47,067 nt of DNA from Betaproteobacteria bacterium (GTDB lineage Bacteria > Pseudomonadota > Gammaproteobacteria > Burkholderiales > SG8-39). Location of the stretch: positions 1-47,067 of the forward strand of contig SHXF01000026.1 of the NCBI GenBank assembly GCA_009693435.1. The letters run 5' to 3'. This document shows, piece by piece, positions 22,475 to 30,170 of this stretch. Each line of letters begins with the position of its first letter. Positions within the stretch are counted from its first letter, which is position 1. The notes under the pieces were generated by a model that did no database searches, was not told where the DNA came from, and worked only from the letters and a program-made list of their open reading frames with translations. The translations under genes and the position numbers were made by a program.

Positions 22475-23356
22475 ATGACAACCGTTCTCGTCTACGGCGG
22501 CACAGGCGCGCAGGGCGGCGCCGTGGTGCGCGAACTCCGCCTTCAAGGATTCGAGGTGCGTGCAGTCACCCGCGACGTCCGCAAGGCGCGCGCGCTCGAA
22601 TCGCTCGGCGCCACGGTTTTTTCGGGCGACCTCGCCGAACGCGCAACGCTGGAGGCGGCCAGTCGCGGCATCGATCGCCTGATGCTGTTGCTGCCGGTGG
22701 GATTCGACAAGGCGAGAGGCGTGCTGATGGGACGCAATGCGATCGACGCCGCGATCCAGGGCGGCGCATCCCTCGCCGTGTATAACGCCAGCGGTCCGAT
22801 CCCGTCCGAAGACAGCGGGTCGGCCACTGCCGACATCAAGCGCGAAGTCGCCGCCTACCTGCAGGCAAGCGGCGTCGGCGCCATCGTGCTCCAGCCCACG
22901 ATCTACCTCGACAACTTCGCGCAGGCGTGGGCGGCGCCGGCCATCATGCGTGGATCGCTTGAATACCCGATTCCATCGACTTTCAAAGTCGCCTGGATCA
23001 GCTGGCGGGATAACGCCGCCTATTGCGCGGCTGCGCTTTCGCGCCCGGAGCTCGCCGGGCGCAGCTTTCTGATCGGCGGTGCAGAAGAGCTTACCGGGCC
23101 GCAGCTCGCCGAAAGATTCGCCCGGAAGCTGGGACACGAGATACGGTTTGCCAGTACCGATCTCGGTCAGTTCGAATCTGCCATCAACGGCTTGCTCGGC
23201 CCGCCGTGCGGCACTGAGCTTGGCGTGTGGTACCGCTGGGTGGCGAGGCAACAGGCGTCACCTTATGCCGGCCTGGATGCGGGCGAGCTGGGGGTACGCG
23301 CGCAGTCCGTCGACGCGTGGATCGCGGGGCAGGACTGGGACCGCTGGCGAAGCTGA
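22475..23356 (+). CDS. NmrA-like NAD(P)-binding protein
   Basis: A 293-residue Rossmann-fold protein of the NmrA/atypical short-chain dehydrogenase group, from ATG 22475 (MTTVLVYGGTGAQGGAVV). The glycine motif GGTGAQGG is of NmrA type, followed by VRAVTRDVRKARALESLGA and a DLAERATLEAAS segment. The typical SDR catalytic Tyr-x-x-x-Lys is not evident, so it may be a redox sensor or an oxidoreductase with a different active site. It ends with WIAGQDWDRWRS. It stands alone between the toxin-antitoxin pair and a convergent TctC gene. Confidence 0.85.
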   Translation: MTTVLVYGGTGAQGGAVVRELRLQGFEVRAVTRDVRKARALESLGATVFSGDLAERATLEAASRGIDRLMLLLPVGFDKARGVLMGRNAIDAAIQGGASLAVYNASGPIPSEDSGSATADIKREVAAYLQASGVGAIVLQPTIYLDNFAQAWAAPAIMRGSLEYPIPSTFKVAWISWRDNAAYCAAALSRPELAGRSFLIGGAEELTGPQLAERFARKLGHEIRFASTDLGQFESAINGLLGPPCGTELGVWYRWVARQQASPYAGLDAGELGVRAQSVDAWIAGQDWDRWRS

Positions 23357-23426
23357 GAAAGCACCGATCGGGCTGAAACAGCATGCGTGTTCGCCGGTAT
23401 TACAAGCCTCCGCCCCGACCCATTCC

Positions 23427-24398
23427 TCACTCCAGGCGGATGCCTGCCTCCTTGATGATCTTGTCGTACCTGACGCGATCGGTTTGAATGACGCGTGCCA
23501 GTTCCTCTGGCGTCGTGCCCATCAGTATGGCTCCCGTCGCGCTGAAGCGCTCGCGCATGTCCGGCAGCCGCAAGACGCGCACCAGTTCCGCATTGAGCCG
23601 GTTCTGGATACCCCGGGCGAGACCGGCCGGAGCCAACATGCCGGACCAGACCGCGACGTCGTAGCCCGGCAGGCCCGCTTCGGCCATGGTCGGCACATCC
23701 GGCAGCGCCGCCGAGCGCTGCGAGCTGGTCACCGCAATCGCCCGCATCTGCCCGCTCTTGATGAACGGCAGAGAAGCGCTCGAATCGACAATCATCGGTA
23801 TCGTGCCGCCGAGCACGTCGGTGATGGCCGGGGCGCTGCCCTTGTACGGCACGCCCAGGATCTGGATGCCGGCCATCGACTTGTAAAACTCGGCGGCGAT
23901 CTGCCCCGGCATGGCGCCGTAGGCATACGCCAGTTTGCCCGGCGAGGCTTTGGCAAGCGCCGTCAATTCGGCCAGGTTCTTCGCCGGCGTGCCCGGATGA
24001 ACGGCAAGCACCATCGGGTTGGTATGAGTGAGCGTGATCGGTGTGAAGTCCTTCACCGGGTCGTAGGGCAGATTCGCGTAGAGACTCGGATTGACCACCA
24101 GCGTGGTGTTGATGGCGAGATACAGGGTGTACCCGTCAGGGGCCGATCTGGCGGCGAGTTCCGCGCCTATCACTGTGTTTCCCCCAGGCCGGTTCTCGAC
24201 CACCACCGGCTGTTTCCAGTTCTCGGAGACTTTCTGCGCGATCGCCCGCGCCATCAGGTCGGTACCGCCGCCCGGGGTGAACGACACGATGAGTCGAATA
24301 CGCCGGTTGGGATAGTCGTTCTCGTTCTGGGCCTGCGCACTCGGAACGATCGCAGCGCCCAGAAGCAGCACCGCAAGGAACATTTTGCAGCTGCGCAT
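23427..24398 (-). CDS. tripartite tricarboxylate transporter receptor (TctC/Bug family)
   Basis: A 323-residue Bug-family receptor. The signal peptide begins MRSCKMFLAVLLLGAAIVPS and ends SAQAQ, then comes an unusual NENDYPNRRIRLIVSFTPGG. Hallmarks: VENRPGGNTVIGAE, PDGYTLYLA, GVPYKGSAPAITDVLGG and LPDVPTMAEAGLPGYD. It stands alone on the minus strand within the toxin-antitoxin patch, with no enzyme gene beside it, so its ligand cannot be guessed from context. The 206 bases upstream of it hold no gene or clear regulatory site. Confidence 0.93.
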   Translation of the reverse strand: MRSCKMFLAVLLLGAAIVPSAQAQNENDYPNRRIRLIVSFTPGGGTDLMARAIAQKVSENWKQPVVVENRPGGNTVIGAELAARSAPDGYTLYLAINTTLVVNPSLYANLPYDPVKDFTPITLTHTNPMVLAVHPGTPAKNLAELTALAKASPGKLAYAYGAMPGQIAAEFYKSMAGIQILGVPYKGSAPAITDVLGGTIPMIVDSSASLPFIKSGQMRAIAVTSSQRSAALPDVPTMAEAGLPGYDVAVWSGMLAPAGLARGIQNRLNAELVRVLRLPDMRERFSATGAILMGTTPEELARVIQTDRVRYDKIIKEAGIRLE

Positions 24399-24604
24399 GA
24401 CATCACTCCGTTAGTGAGGTGGCAAAGCGACAGGCCGGCCGCGATTGAGGGCTTGGGGATATTGGAATTGCCGGCATGGGTTACGCGGCTCTGGTGGTGG
24501 AATCGGCGCGAGATAGTGGACGCCAACAGACCTTCGAGAAGTATCGTTGACGCCGGCTGCCGTAGTCAATCGCCGGATTCGCGTGCAGCGATTGCCATCG
24601 ATGG

Positions 24605-25756
24605 CTATATGAGGTTGCCGCGCTCGTCTATCGCCACTGACGGCACGGGACGCAGCGGTATCGCGATCTCATAGCGCGTATGACGCTGCAGGCCTGAACG
24701 TGCCAGTGCGTGCCTCGCAACCAGATCGGCAAGATCCCGCGTGGCCGTGGCCGGCGACGCGCCGGTGATGCTGGCGTATTTGCCGGCGCTCATTCCGCCT
24801 TCAAAGCCTTCCGGACCTTCGCGCAACATGCGCAGGAGCGCTTTTTTCTGGCGTTCGTTGAGTTGATCGCGCAAGCGGTCGAGCAAGCGGGTCTTGTCGA
24901 TCAGGAAATCCACCAGCGCAATCGACCGCCGCTGCGCCTCGATTACGGTCGCGGCGAACCAGGTGAGCCAGGGCGTGATCTCCTGATGTTTGTTGTTCGC
25001 TTCCAGCGCAGCGTAATAGGCATTTCGCTTCGCCAGAATAGTCGCGGCCAATGCCGTCAGCGTCGGGTGTCCCAGGCTTTGCGCGAGGACTTTTTCCGCG
25101 ATGGCCCGGCCGATACGGCCATTGCCGTCCTCGAACGGATGGATGCAGATGAAGTACAGATGCGCGATGCCTGCCCGCGTCAATGCAGGCAAGGGCTTGG
25201 CATTTCCCGATGCCGAGCGATTGAACCAGTCGATGAAACGGGACATTTCAGCCGGTACTGATGATGATGGCGGCGCCTCGAAGTGAACCTTGGGGTCGTG
25301 GATGGCGCCGGACACCACTTGCATCGGCTCGATATGGGTCCGATAGCTGCCGACGTCCTTCAGGTCGCGGCGACCCGTCGTCAGCATCCGATGCCATCGG
25401 AACAGCATGTCGTGCGAAAGAGGTTCAGCGCAGGTGTGATGGACATCGACCATCATCTTCGCGACACCCTGTTCCGCGGCGCCGATCTTGCGGTGGTCGG
25501 TCGTCAGGCCGAGTTGCCGGCGGATTGAGGACTGGACGCTGGCGCGATCGAGTATTTCCCCCTCGATTTCCGAGGTCGTCACCGCCTCGGTGCTCATGGC
25601 CTCGACCGTGAACTGCTCCCGGTCTTCCGTCCCGAGATGCTTTGCCGTACCGGCATATTCGCCAGCTTCAACCAGAAATAGCGTCTCGGCCTTGAGGAAT
25701 CGCGCCTGTTTCCAGGAAAAATCCGGCCAGTCGGGTTGTTCCCAGTTCCATTGCAT
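24605..25756 (-). CDS. Fic family protein (DUF4172 + Fic + winged helix)
   Basis: A 383-residue Fic protein, which transfers AMP or another phosphate-containing group to target proteins. The N-terminus (MQWNWEQPDWPDF) is the DUF4172 extension. A class II inhibitory motif, TSEIEG (residues 61-66, pattern [ST]xxxE[GN]), lies ahead of the active loop HPFEDGNGRIGR with catalytic His206, so it is probably self-inhibited by its own N-terminal helix. The C-terminus (about 295-365) resembles a winged helix (GMSAGKYASITGASPATATR then DLADLVARHALA), suggesting DNA binding. A 15-bp inverted repeat overlaps its promoter region. Confidence 0.93.
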   Translation of the reverse strand: MQWNWEQPDWPDFSWKQARFLKAETLFLVEAGEYAGTAKHLGTEDREQFTVEAMSTEAVTTSEIEGEILDRASVQSSIRRQLGLTTDHRKIGAAEQGVAKMMVDVHHTCAEPLSHDMLFRWHRMLTTGRRDLKDVGSYRTHIEPMQVVSGAIHDPKVHFEAPPSSSVPAEMSRFIDWFNRSASGNAKPLPALTRAGIAHLYFICIHPFEDGNGRIGRAIAEKVLAQSLGHPTLTALAATILAKRNAYYAALEANNKHQEITPWLTWFAATVIEAQRRSIALVDFLIDKTRLLDRLRDQLNERQKKALLRMLREGPEGFEGGMSAGKYASITGASPATATRDLADLVARHALARSGLQRHTRYEIAIPLRPVPSVAIDERGNLI

Positions 25757-25770
25757 GATCGATTGGAGCT

Positions 25771-25813
25771 CCTTCTATCGATCATTTTACAGAATAATAT
25801 GATCGATAGAAGG
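25771..25813 (-). promoter_or_regulatory. 15-bp inverted repeat operator upstream of fic
   Basis: CCTTCTATCGATCAT (25771-25785) and ATGATCGATAGAAGG (25799-25813) are perfect reverse complements with a 13-base AT-rich spacer. On the coding strand of fic this overlaps the ribosome binding site AAGGAG and a TAAAAT-type -10 box. A third half-site, ATGATCGAT, covers the fic start codon (25754-25763 region). The layout fits autorepression by the Fic winged helix. Confidence 0.7.
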
Positions 25814-25875
25814 CGGGTCCTATCGCTCACCCGCATTGGGTCGACGCGCCACGCTGATAGGGTAAGCCCCCCAAT

Positions 25876-25963
25876 CTCTATATCATTTTCATAAGTCAAT
25901 TGCCCATAAGTGCGCGCCCTGCGGGGACTTTATCAATATAAAGCTTGGAAATTTCCGGTATCC
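25876..25963 (+). repeat. dispersed intergenic repeat, copy 3 of 4
   Basis: Begins CTCTATATCATTTTCATAAG and ends GGAAATTTCCGGTATCC. The hairpin is perfect here: CTTTAT-CAAT-ATAAAG (25928-25943). Against copy 4 (ACTTTGT/ACAAAGT) the G-C pair has become A-T on both sides, a compensatory change. It lies between fic and the ParE relic. Confidence 0.8.
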
Positions 25964-26061
25964 GGTATCTAAAGGGAGTTGCGGCACACCGCGAATACCC
26001 TGGCGACAAGGACACACCGGCGTGCCGACTTCACCGGACCTTTTCTTCTCCCGGCTCGTCC

Positions 26062-26358
26062 CTACTGATAGTCATCCTCCCGCTGATGCCGGACCGCGAG
26101 GATGCTGATCATGTTGCCGGGTTCTATTTCAAACAGCGCCACATAGCCTGCCGATCCGAACGGAATGACGAGTTCCCTGAGAAACGGCCTGTCGGGGAGT
26201 GCCTTGCGTCATGAAAAAGGCGAGAATCGCAGCAATTCCACCGCAGCCTTGATGGCATCCAGTGCCTTTTCAGCCGCAGCAAGATCCTTTTCCAGCAGGA
26301 AATCGTACACGCGCAACAAATCGTCTTCCGCTTCCGCGTCCTGTAGCGCTGCACCGAT
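26062..26358 (-). pseudogene. dead ParE toxin
   Basis: In the frame following the antitoxin stop, codons read DDLLRVYDFLLEKDLAAAEK then ALDAIKAAVELLRFSPFS, an in-frame TGA (26211-26209), and then RKALPDRPFLRELVIPFGSA and GYVALFEIEPGNMISILAVR, ending HQREDDYQ. This is a complete ParE/RelE-fold protein of about 98 residues with a premature stop after the second helix. No start codon remains: the frame opens at ATC right after the antitoxin TGA. Two lesions make it a pseudogene. Confidence 0.8.
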
Positions 26359-26628
26359 TCAGGCCGCGCGCTGCCGGGCTTTGGCCAGTCTGCGCTCCAG
26401 TTTCCCGATCACATTTTCGGCAGACACATACCTGCCGCTATTTCGGGCCTGATCTGCACTCACCAACCCGCGTTCGATGAAAGCCTGCCTGGATTTTCTA
26501 TACTCGATATTCCGGTTCACGGAGTCCAGTACGAACCCGGAAAGTGTCTCGCCTTTTTCCAGAACGTCTTCGGCCTGTTTGCGAAACTCGGGCGACACGC
26601 GCAGCGGCGGGATGGTGGTCGTCTTCAT
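26359..26628 (-). CDS. antitoxin-like protein (YlcI/YnfO-like), partner of the dead ParE
   Basis: An 89-residue protein from ATG 26628 (MKTTTIPPLRVSPEFRKQAE). The N-terminus is a ribbon-helix-helix-like segment with VLEKGETLSGFVLDSVNR, and the rest is helical and basic (ENVIGKLERRLAKARQRAA). It directly precedes the ParE relic with no gap, the normal ParD-ParE order, so it is the former antitoxin. It has outlived its toxin, either because it still regulates something or because decay has not reached it. The upstream side holds a 14-bp repeat. Confidence 0.78.
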   Translation of the reverse strand: MKTTTIPPLRVSPEFRKQAEDVLEKGETLSGFVLDSVNRNIEYRKSRQAFIERGLVSADQARNSGRYVSAENVIGKLERRLAKARQRAA

Positions 26629-26644
26629 CTTAAATCCGTGTTTT

Positions 26645-26714
26645 GGTTTGAGACTTCGGGGTTGAAACTTCGGGGTTGAAACTGCGGTGTCAAAACTGCG
26701 GCATTGCAATTGCG
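26645..26714. repeat. 14-bp minisatellite, 5 units
   Basis: Five head-to-tail 14-base units: GGTTTGAGACTTCG, GGGTTGAAACTTCG, GGGTTGAAACTGCG, GTGTCAAAACTGCG, GCATTGCAATTGCG. The later units resemble the 13-base units at 43219 (GGTGTAGAACTGC). It sits immediately upstream of the antitoxin gene. Confidence 0.75.
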
Positions 26715-26834
26715 ATGCAGTATACCCGGACCTGCCGGGATGCTACCCATTCGAAGATTTCGCGTACTCGTGACAACGCCGTAGCCCCAGCCACACGGAT
26801 CACCGGTGCCATCGAGGCATCGCCCGGTCGGTGC

Positions 26835-27821
26835 TCAGTCGATCCGTATGCGCGCCTCGCGGATCACCTTGCCCCATTTGTCCTGCTCCGAACGGATGAA
26901 GGCGGCGAACTGCTCCGGTGTTCCGCCGCCACCCTCGGCGCCGAACTTGAGGAAGCGCTCTTCGACGTCGGGTTGTTTGAGGATGGCGCCGATCTCGGCA
27001 TTCATGCGCGCGACGATCTCGCCCGGCGTGCCGGCGGGAACGAGCACGCCGAACCAGCCCGTGGCTTCGTAGCCGGTGACGCCGGATTCGGAGATCGAGG
27101 GAATATCGGGCGCCGATTTCGAGCGCTGCAGGCTGGTCACGCCCAGCGCGCGCAGCTTGCCCGCGCGGATGTTGGGCAGCGCGGTGGCGAGGCTGTCGAA
27201 CAGCGCCTGCACCTGACCCGCGAGCAGGTCGGTGACCGCGGGCGCGGTGCCCTTGTAGGGCACGTGCACGATGTCCACGCCGGTCATGTTGCGGAACAGT
27301 TCGCCGAACAGATGCGGCCCGGTCGCGTTGCCGACCGAGGCGTAGTTGATCGAACCCGGCTTCGCACGGGCGAGCGCGATAAATTCGGCCATCGTATTCG
27401 CCGGCACCGACGGATGCACTATCAGCACATTCGGAATGCGCACCGCGAGGATCACCGGCGCGAGGTCGCGCTGCGGATCGTAGGGCAGCTTCGCCTGCAG
27501 CAACGGCTGCAGCGCGATGCTGTTGCTGCCGAGGAGCATCGTGTAACCATCTGGCGCGGCCTTCGCCGCGATCTCGGTGCCGATGATGCTGCCCGCGCCA
27601 GGGCGGTTCTCCACCACCACCGGCTGGTTCCAGCGTTCGGCGAGTTTTTGCGCGAGCGTGCGGCCGGTGATGTCGGTCGGTCCGCCCGGCGGGAAGGGAA
27701 CGATCATGCGCAAGGGGCGCGACGGCCAGGCCTGGCCGAAAGCGGGAAGGCTCGCGGTGAAGACACTGGCGAATACACCCAGACAAGCGGCGGCGCCCAG
27801 CAGGCGCGGTGGCAGATTCAT
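26835..27821 (-). CDS. tripartite tricarboxylate transporter receptor (TctC/Bug family)
   Basis: A 328-residue Bug-family receptor with signal peptide MNLPPRLLGAAACLGVF, cleaved after AFGQ, then AWPSRPLRMIVPFPPGGPTD, VENRPGAGSIIGTE and PDGYTMLLG. HVPYKGTAPAVTDLLAGQ and APDIPSISESGVTGYEATGW are normal. Its start overlaps the methyltransferase stop by four bases (ATGA at 27821-27818), so it is the last gene of an operon that starts with the chimeric receptor at 29961. Two receptor-type genes thus bracket a methyltransferase and a small unknown protein. Confidence 0.93.
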   Translation of the reverse strand: MNLPPRLLGAAACLGVFASVFTASLPAFGQAWPSRPLRMIVPFPPGGPTDITGRTLAQKLAERWNQPVVVENRPGAGSIIGTEIAAKAAPDGYTMLLGSNSIALQPLLQAKLPYDPQRDLAPVILAVRIPNVLIVHPSVPANTMAEFIALARAKPGSINYASVGNATGPHLFGELFRNMTGVDIVHVPYKGTAPAVTDLLAGQVQALFDSLATALPNIRAGKLRALGVTSLQRSKSAPDIPSISESGVTGYEATGWFGVLVPAGTPGEIVARMNAEIGAILKQPDVEERFLKFGAEGGGGTPEQFAAFIRSEQDKWGKVIREARIRID

Positions 27822-28933
27822 GGTCGTGACTCCTTCGGAAGCGCGGCGGGGCGCAGCGCGGTAACGAGCGCCATGTAGTGCAGTCGGTGCGGCGGTAGGG
27901 CATCCGGCGCGTCCGGGCCGGGATGCTCCGGGCTGCTGAGTTCGATCTTCACATCGCTGAAGCCCGCGCGCTCGAGGTCGGCGCGCAGGTCCATGGCCGC
28001 GAGCGTGTGCGCGAACGGTTCATTGTTGCGCGCGGCATAGCCCGTATGCAGCCAGTCGCCGACGACACCGCCGGGCACGAGACACATGTCGTAGGCGGCA
28101 AACAGGCCGCCCGGCCGCAGCAGTCGGTAGGCGTCGCCAAACGACCGGCGTATCGCCGCAGGCGGCATTTCGTGCAGCAACCAATGGGATGTGACAAGGT
28201 CGAAGCTCGCATCGTCGAAATCGGTCTGCTCGGCGTTCTGCTGGCACAGGATCACATTGCTGCCTTCCTCCGCCGAGCGCAGCCGGCCCAGGCGCAGGCT
28301 GGGTTCGCACACATCGGCGCCCACCACTTCCGCCGCGGGCAGGGCGCGCTTGATGGCGCGGCTGGAGCGCCCGCCGGTGCAGCCGAGATCGAGAATGCGC
28401 CCGGGCGCAAGGCGATGTCGCGCGAGCGCCTTTGCCAGCAGCGCCGCGTACCAGTCCACCAGTACTTCCGGGTTGGACCCGGCAAAGCTCAGCCCCGTCT
28501 GGTACCAGGCAAGCACCCAGGCATGAAAGGGTTCGCGCCACAGACCGCCCGAGAGCTGGTGGGTGTCGCATTCGGTAACATAGCGCGGAATCCGGAAACC
28601 GTCTTTCAGCCGCAGGCGGTCGCTGGGCGGCGCGTCGGCAGCGGCGAGCAAGGCATCGAGCTTGTCGCGCTGGCCTTCGAGCACGGTGGCATAGCCCCAG
28701 CGGCCGTGAAAGCGCATCTGCTGGGTGCGTCGCTCGAGCCAGGCGTAGAGCTGGTAGGCGGGCGATGCGCGCATCGCGCGCTCGAGGGCGGCGCTGTCCG
28801 GCGCGGCGACGGCATTCGCCTCCTGCACCACTTCGCGATAGAGCGCGTTGCCCCAGTAGGCCTTCAGGCCGGACACATAGCCCTGGAAGGCGCGCGCTTC
28901 GAACGGAACGTCATAAGGGGTGGTCGTGGACAT
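27818..28933 (-). CDS. SAM-dependent methyltransferase
   Basis: A 371-residue protein from ATG 28933 (MSTTTPYDVPFEARAFQGYV), preferred over 28966 because the earlier ATG would leave almost no space for a ribosome binding site after the preceding gene. The class I SAM site is ILDLGCTGGRSSRAIKRALP (about residues 190-210), followed by VVGADVCEP and, later, FDLVTSHWLLHEMPP and LLRPGGLFAAYDM. About 180 residues of unknown helical sequence lie ahead of this domain and may bind the substrate. It is coupled to the TctC gene by ATGA. The methyl acceptor is unknown. Confidence 0.87.
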   Translation of the reverse strand: MSTTTPYDVPFEARAFQGYVSGLKAYWGNALYREVVQEANAVAAPDSAALERAMRASPAYQLYAWLERRTQQMRFHGRWGYATVLEGQRDKLDALLAAADAPPSDRLRLKDGFRIPRYVTECDTHQLSGGLWREPFHAWVLAWYQTGLSFAGSNPEVLVDWYAALLAKALARHRLAPGRILDLGCTGGRSSRAIKRALPAAEVVGADVCEPSLRLGRLRSAEEGSNVILCQQNAEQTDFDDASFDLVTSHWLLHEMPPAAIRRSFGDAYRLLRPGGLFAAYDMCLVPGGVVGDWLHTGYAARNNEPFAHTLAAMDLRADLERAGFSDVKIELSSPEHPGPDAPDALPPHRLHYMALVTALRPAALPKESRP

Positions 28934-28955
28934 GCTTGCTCCTGCGCGCGGCAGA

Positions 28956-29276
28956 TCAGGATTCACGCATCATGGCGGCGACGTTGATCGCCTCATCGGG
29001 ATACCCGTAGGGACGCATGATGGTTTCGGAGAACGCTTTTTCCTCGGCGCTCATCCATTTGGCGAGTTCGGGCGAGTTGCCCGCCTGATCGAGGGCCGCT
29101 TGCGCCAGCGTGCCGGTGGCGAGCAAGGCGCGCGTGAGGCGCTCGACCTGCGCCTTGAGCACGAACACTTCGCTGCCGAGCGCGGCAATCACGCCCAGCA
29201 GGCGCGCGGTGTCCGGCTCGGGAAAGAACTTGAGTTCGCCGATCGCGGCGGCAGCATCGTCGGCTTCCCGATTCAT
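28956..29276 (-). CDS. hypothetical protein, 106 residues
   Basis: I do not recognise this family. The protein has a short acidic/alanine-rich start, a segment LKFFPEPDTARLLGVIAALG, a predicted helix or short coiled coil (SEVFVLKAQVERLTRALLAT), and a C-terminal part LAKWMSAEEKAFSETIMRPY followed by GYPDEAINVAAMM. It is cytoplasmic. Spacings of 19 bases to the chimeric receptor gene and 22 bases to the methyltransferase place it in the same operon. A small helical partner subunit of the methyltransferase, or of the enzyme whose fragment is fused upstream, is one possibility. Confidence 0.7.
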   Translation of the reverse strand: MNREADDAAAAIGELKFFPEPDTARLLGVIAALGSEVFVLKAQVERLTRALLATGTLAQAALDQAGNSPELAKWMSAEEKAFSETIMRPYGYPDEAINVAAMMRES

Positions 29277-29295
29277 TGTGGCGATTCCTTTTCGT

Positions 29296-29961
29296 TCACA
29301 GGTTGAACAGCTTGCGCGCGGTGAGCGGCCTGCCCTCGATGTTCGCGATCACCATCACGCCGACCGCGCCGGCGGCGCAGGCGCGCTCGAGTTCGGCCAA
29401 CGCAAGTTCGGCATGCAGCCAGGGCAGCGAGGCGAACCAGCGTATGCGATCGGGATACGCGAGCTGTGCTGCGGCCATGCTGTCGTTCATCACCGCCGCT
29501 GCCTGCAGCGCGATGCCGGGTGCGCCGAAGTGCGCGTTGGGCGCGGTGAGCGAAACGATCGCAACATCGACCTTCGCCGCGTCCACGCGCACCGCAAGCG
29601 TCACCGGGGCGAAGTCGCGCTCGATGTCGTAGGGCACTTTCGGCAGCAGTGCCGGCGCCTGTATCACCGAGGTGAAGGCGAACAGCGCTGTGTAGCCGTC
29701 GGCGGGCAATCGGGCGACATACTCGCTACCCACGGTGCCGGTGCCGCCGGGCCGGTTTTCCACGATCACTGGCTGGCCCCAGAGGGTGCCGACGCGCTCG
29801 GCGATCAATCGCGCAACGCGATCCGGGCTGCTGCCGGGTGCGGCGGGCATGACGAACTTCACCGGCTTCGCGGGCCAGGCCTGGGCGTGCGCGGCAGCGG
29901 CGGACAGGCAGGCGGCAGCAAGCACGGCCGCCCGGACGAGCGCGGGAATTCTCGACTGCAT
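29296..29961 (-). CDS. chimeric ORF: TctC N-terminal lobe fused to an amidohydrolase fragment
   Basis: A 221-residue ORF made of two unrelated pieces. Residues 1-126 are a Bug receptor with signal peptide (ending AHAQ), AWPAKPVKFVMPAAPG, VENRPGGTGTVGSE and ADGYTALFA. From about residue 127 it switches to KVDVAIVSLTAPNAHFG, VMNDSMAAAQLAYPDRIRWF and ASLPWLHAELALAELERACA, ending with an IEGRPL segment, which is the N-terminal region of ACMSD-type metal-dependent amidohydrolases. It then ends after eleven more residues. Neither half is complete: the receptor lacks its second lobe, the hydrolase lacks its metal-binding barrel. The frame is open across the joint, near base 29580, as expected for an in-frame deletion between neighbouring genes. 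Probably non-functional, but a stable fusion cannot be excluded. Confidence 0.75.
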   Translation of the reverse strand: MQSRIPALVRAAVLAAACLSAAAAHAQAWPAKPVKFVMPAAPGSSPDRVARLIAERVGTLWGQPVIVENRPGGTGTVGSEYVARLPADGYTALFAFTSVIQAPALLPKVPYDIERDFAPVTLAVRVDAAKVDVAIVSLTAPNAHFGAPGIALQAAAVMNDSMAAAQLAYPDRIRWFASLPWLHAELALAELERACAAGAVGVMVIANIEGRPLTARKLFNL

Positions 29962-30066
29962 GGGGTTCCTCCGAAAGTTGCTGCGGGAGCTGTGGCGCGC
30001 ATTCTACGGACCGCAAGCGCGGTCGTCGATTCGATACTGCGATATCGTTGACAGGAGGCGCCGGCC

Positions 30067-30170
30067 TCAGCCGACACGCTCAGTCCGCACGCTCAGTCCG
30101 CACGCTCAATCCGCACCTTCAATCCGCACGCTCGATCCGCACGCTCAATCGGCACGTTCAATCGGCACGA
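30067..30170. repeat. 13-bp minisatellite, 8 units, running into a receptor stop codon
   Basis: Eight 13-base units (TCAGTCCGCACGC, TCAATCCGCACGC and variants) fill 30067-30170. The last unit, 30158-30170, is the end of the TctC coding sequence on the minus strand: each unit read that way is close to CGTGCGGATTGA, i.e. Arg-Ala/Ile-Asp-stop. So the final codons and stop of the gene have been copied seven more times into the 3' flank. Confidence 0.9.

Noticed and set aside
26209..26211. Frameshift in the ParE relic
   Set aside because: On re-reading, the similarity continues in the same frame after the TGA, so it is a nonsense codon and not a frameshift.
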